Shown here in pieces: positions 61,738-64,000 of a stretch of DNA of 64,000 bases. This stretch comes from Stutzerimonas decontaminans (lineage in GTDB: Bacteria; Pseudomonadota; Gammaproteobacteria; Pseudomonadales; Pseudomonadaceae), in the NCBI RefSeq assembly GCF_000661915.1, contig NZ_CP007509.1:2559501-2623500 (forward strand), given 5' to 3'. The position numbers and the translations under genes are program-made. The notes beneath the pieces were generated by a model. It had not been told where the DNA came from. It did not search any database and saw only the letters and a list, made by a program, of their open reading frames with translations. The stretch's first letter is position 1; every line of letters starts with the position of its first letter.

Positions 61738-62775
61738 ATGGAAAGCCCGTTACGCTGGTACGAATGGGACACCCGCTTCATCGCCGCCCACCACCAGCCG
61801 GCGGTGTTGCTCGACCTGGCACTCTCGCGCGGTATCGACAGCCATGCGCTGCTGCGCGGCAGCGGGCTGTTCTACGAGGACGTCGCCAGCGGCCGCGCCC
61901 GCGTCAGCCCGGAGCAGCTGCTGACGCTCATCGGCAATACCGAGCGCTTGTTGGGTGCTGCGGACAGCAGCTTTCTGTTCGGCCAGCGCTTGCTGCCCGG
62001 GCACTACGGCGATGTCAGCCTTGCCTTGGCCAACGCCGGCAACCTCGAACAGGCGCTGGAGCGGCTTAGCCAGTTCCGCGCCCTGCTCTGCCCGCTGCTG
62101 GCGCCAAGGCTGCTGCTGGACGAGCAGCAGCTGCACATCTATTGGCTGGACAACGGCAGCGCCGGCCGCCACCAACGGTTTCTCATCGAAGCGCACCTGA
62201 CCGCCATCGTCGCGCTGTGCAAGCGCGGCAGCGGCCTGCGCCTGCCGTGGCGCTTCCAGTTCGCCTACCCGCAGCCGCGCCATGTCGAGCAGTACTGGGT
62301 GCACCTGGGTGACGCGCTGCAGTTCGACCGCCACCTGACCCTGCTCAGCCTGCCTCGCGAGTACCTGCACCAGCCCTGGCCCGATGCTTCGGCCACGGTA
62401 GGCCAGGTCGCGCAGCAGGCCAGCCAGCAGCAGATCGAGGCGCTGGAAGGCCCCTGTGCGTTTCTCGATGCGTTCTACCAATACCTGCATGACAACATCC
62501 GCGAGCCGCTGAACCTGGAGCGCGTCGCGCTGGCGTTCGCCATGAGTCCGGCGACGCTCAAGCGCAAGCTGGCCAAGCACGGCACGCACTTCCAGGAACA
62601 GCTCGATCTGGTGCGCACGCACGTTGCGCTCTACCTCTATCAGGCCCGCGGCCTAGGCAACGAGGCCGTGGCGCGGCACCTCGGCTTCAACGACACCACC
62701 AACTTCCGTCGCGCCTTCAAGCGCTGGACCGGGGTGGTGCCCAGCGGGCTGCAGCCGCTGTTCGACGCCCCCTGA
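61738..62775 (+). CDS. AraC-family transcriptional regulator with Arabinose_bd-type N-terminal domain
   Basis: This 345-residue regulator has an N-terminal domain of the OruR/GbdR-like Arabinose_bd family (about 20-210: LSRGIDSHALLRGSGLFYEDVA, LLDEQQLHIYWLDNG) and a C-terminal AraC double helix-turn-helix (about 245-340: LNLERVALAFAMSPATLKRKL, HLGFNDTTNFRRAFKRWTGVVPS). It is 7 bp downstream of the degenerate GGDEF gene. The target and inducer are unknown; the LysR gene follows after 45 bp. Confidence 0.9.
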   Translation: MESPLRWYEWDTRFIAAHHQPAVLLDLALSRGIDSHALLRGSGLFYEDVASGRARVSPEQLLTLIGNTERLLGAADSSFLFGQRLLPGHYGDVSLALANAGNLEQALERLSQFRALLCPLLAPRLLLDEQQLHIYWLDNGSAGRHQRFLIEAHLTAIVALCKRGSGLRLPWRFQFAYPQPRHVEQYWVHLGDALQFDRHLTLLSLPREYLHQPWPDASATVGQVAQQASQQQIEALEGPCAFLDAFYQYLHDNIREPLNLERVALAFAMSPATLKRKLAKHGTHFQEQLDLVRTHVALYLYQARGLGNEAVARHLGFNDTTNFRRAFKRWTGVVPSGLQPLFDAP

Positions 62776-62820
62776 CGGCATGCTAAGGTGCCGCCCGCAT
62801 TACCTTCGAGGCGAGCGGGC

Positions 62821-63723
62821 ATGGATATCAAGCAGCTGAAGTTTCTCGTGGCGCTGGATGAAACGCGTCATTTCGGTCAGGCCGCGGCGCGCTGCCATGT
62901 CACCCAGCCGACGCTGTCGATGCGCCTGCGCGGCCTCGAAGACGAGCTCGGCCTGCAACTGGTGATCCGCAGCCAGCGTTTCGAAGGCTTCACCCCCGAA
63001 GGCGAACGCATCCTCGCCTGGGCGCGCAGTCTGCTCGCCGCACAGGACGGCCTGCTGGCCGAAGCCGCCTCCTGCCGTGGTCAGCTGGTCGGCACCTTGC
63101 GCCTGGGCGTGGTGCCGCTGGCCGGTTTCGACCCGATGCAATTGGTGCAGGCCTTCGGCGAGCGCCACCCGAATCTGCGCTTCGAGTTGTTCGCGTTGAG
63201 CAGCGATCAGATTCTCGAACGGCTCAATCGCAATCTGCTGGACCTGGGCCTGTCCTACCTGGAACGGCTGGATGACGCGCACTTCACCAGCCTGCCGCTC
63301 GGCGAAACCCGCATGGGGCTGTTGCATGACGAGTGCCATTTTCGCTTCGACGCGCCATCGCTGCGCTGGGAAGCGCTCGCCGATCTTCCGCTAGGTCTTT
63401 TGACCGGCGGCATGCACTTTCGCCAGTCCATCGACCATGCGCTGCGTAGCCGTGGCCTGAGCCTGGCGCCGCGACTGCAGACCGATGCCGTGCATCATCT
63501 GCTGCAGGCCGTAGGCGCCGGACTGTGTTGCGCAATCATGCCGCTGGATAGCGGCCTCGAAGCACTGGACAGCCGACTGACCCTGACGCCCATCGACAAC
63601 GCCAGTACCCTCGCGCCGCTGGGGCTGATCCTGCGTCGCGGCTCACCGCGATCCGCGCTGGGCGAAGCCTGTTTCAACGAAGCGCGCGAGCTGTTGCAGC
63701 GGCAAAGACCTGCCATCTCCTGA
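62821..63723 (+). CDS. LysR-family transcriptional regulator
   Basis: This 300-residue regulator has the N-terminal LysR helix-turn-helix (LKFLVALDETRHFGQAAARC, then HVTQPTLSMRL at about 26-36) and a periplasmic-binding-like effector domain (about 90-290, LRLGVVPLAGFDPM). The ATG at 62821 is directly preceded by GCGAGCGGGC, a moderate site. It is immediately upstream of fdhD in the same orientation, and a LysR-type dyad lies in the gap, so it probably controls fdhD and formate dehydrogenase maturation. Confidence 0.92.
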   Translation: MDIKQLKFLVALDETRHFGQAAARCHVTQPTLSMRLRGLEDELGLQLVIRSQRFEGFTPEGERILAWARSLLAAQDGLLAEAASCRGQLVGTLRLGVVPLAGFDPMQLVQAFGERHPNLRFELFALSSDQILERLNRNLLDLGLSYLERLDDAHFTSLPLGETRMGLLHDECHFRFDAPSLRWEALADLPLGLLTGGMHFRQSIDHALRSRGLSLAPRLQTDAVHHLLQAVGAGLCCAIMPLDSGLEALDSRLTLTPIDNASTLAPLGLILRRGSPRSALGEACFNEARELLQRQRPAIS

Positions 63724-63750
63724 CGGGCGATCGATACGCTCGATCACCCT

Positions 63751-63794
63751 ATCGAACATAGCGATTGGACGATCCCTCCCTGCGCTCCTAGGCT
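63751..63794 (+). promoter_or_regulatory. LysR-type operator and promoter of fdhD
   Basis: ATCG-N7-CGAT (63751-63765) contains the T-N11-A dyad typical of LysR sites. TTGGAC (63765-63770), an 18-base spacer and TAGGCT (63789-63794) follow as -35 and -10. Confidence 0.5.
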
Positions 63795-63824
63795 CCCTGC
63801 GTCGACCTGTCGCAGGCCATCGCC

Positions 63825-64000
63825 ATGCAATACGCCACCCTCAACGCCCCAAGCGCCAGTGCTCCGGATCTCGGCGCAGCGCCCTTGGCTGACGAATGCG
63901 CCCTGGCCATCAGCTACAACGGCCTCAATCAGGCCGTGATGATGGTGACACCGCTGGATCTGGAAGACTTCGTTATCGGCTTCAGCCTGAGCAGCGGCTT
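63825..64000 (+). CDS. fdhD: Formate dehydrogenase accessory sulfurtransferase FdhD (3' end cut by window)
   Basis: The visible 58 residues match the FdhD N-terminus: a variable start, then [21 protein letters not shown] and [17 protein letters not shown], the family's substrate-channel region. FdhD transfers sulfur from IscS to the molybdenum cofactor of formate dehydrogenases. The catalytic cysteines lie beyond the window. The ATG at 63825 follows the operator and promoter above. The upstream LysR gene is probably its regulator. Confidence 0.88.
   Translation, partial: MQYATLNAPSASAPDLGAAPLADECALAISYNGLNQAVMMVTPLDLEDFVIGFSLSSG

Noticed and set aside
1..64000. CRISPR arrays, prophage or insertion sequences
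   Set aside because: No regularly spaced repeats, phage structural genes, transposases or restriction systems were found anywhere in the window.

Overview
The window is high-GC, gene-dense chromosomal DNA from a pseudomonad. My best guess is the Pseudomonas stutzeri group (Stutzerimonas); this is inferred from gene content, not from a database search. Supporting points are the hemH / TIGR01777 epimerase / DUF523-DUF1722 / MerR / photolyase gene order, the nosP-nahK pair, tusDCBE-ybiB, and the small DUF1652- and DUF6482-like proteins. There is no prophage, CRISPR array, rRNA operon or insertion sequence. One tRNA gene (tRNA-Ser, anticodon TGA) is present.

Layout. 1-5068: a nitrogen-type cluster with a NitT/TauT-type ABC ATPase (cut by the window edge), a MetX-like hydrolase, a GlnT/gamma-glutamylamide-type ligase, the substrate-binding protein and a TetR regulator. 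5069-11625: DUF1652 protein, tRNA-Ser, a BI-1/YccA membrane protein, an MFS exporter, the tusDCBE sulfur relay with ybiB, and a glutathionyl-hydroquinone reductase. 11745-16992: the nitric-oxide sensor NosP with its hybrid kinase NahK, then a porin. 17243-38647: a large region that looks like a split light-response regulon. It holds two LitR-like MerR regulators without visible cobalamin ligands, a short LOV photoreceptor, folE-folX, photolyase, a cyclopropane-fatty-acid synthase operon, a second lipid/envelope block (chalcone-isomerase-like, MFS, DUF3833), ferrochelatase and shared TGTACA-type operators. 38679-48006: a chemoreceptor, a HemN-like protein without its Fe-S cysteines, a class III sirtuin, the assimilatory nitrite reductase nirBD behind a sigma-54 promoter and an ANTAR-type leader, and a UvrD-like helicase. 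48215-59801: a hybrid histidine kinase, then a minus-strand phosphate-scavenging cluster (TonB-dependent receptor, beta-propeller phytase, ExbB-ExbD-TonB, PhoX) behind a candidate Pho box. 59860-64000: a 650-bp inverted-duplication element, a degenerate GGDEF protein with an AraC regulator, and a LysR regulator next to fdhD (cut by the window edge).

How the parts work together. The most coherent system is the light regulon. A blue-light LOV protein is encoded at the end of the folE operon. Two MerR regulators lie about 11 kb apart. Three promoters (MerR-1, folE, TIGR01777 epimerase) share a TTGTAC-type element, a 15-nt spacer and a TAT(A/G)-type element, and the epimerase promoter contains an exact TATACA-N12-TGTACA. 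The regulated functions would be DNA photorepair, pterin synthesis, membrane-lipid remodelling and haem synthesis. A second coherent system is phytate/organophosphate use with its own TonB energiser. A third is nitrate/nitrite assimilation controlled at two levels, sigma-54 initiation and ANTAR antitermination.
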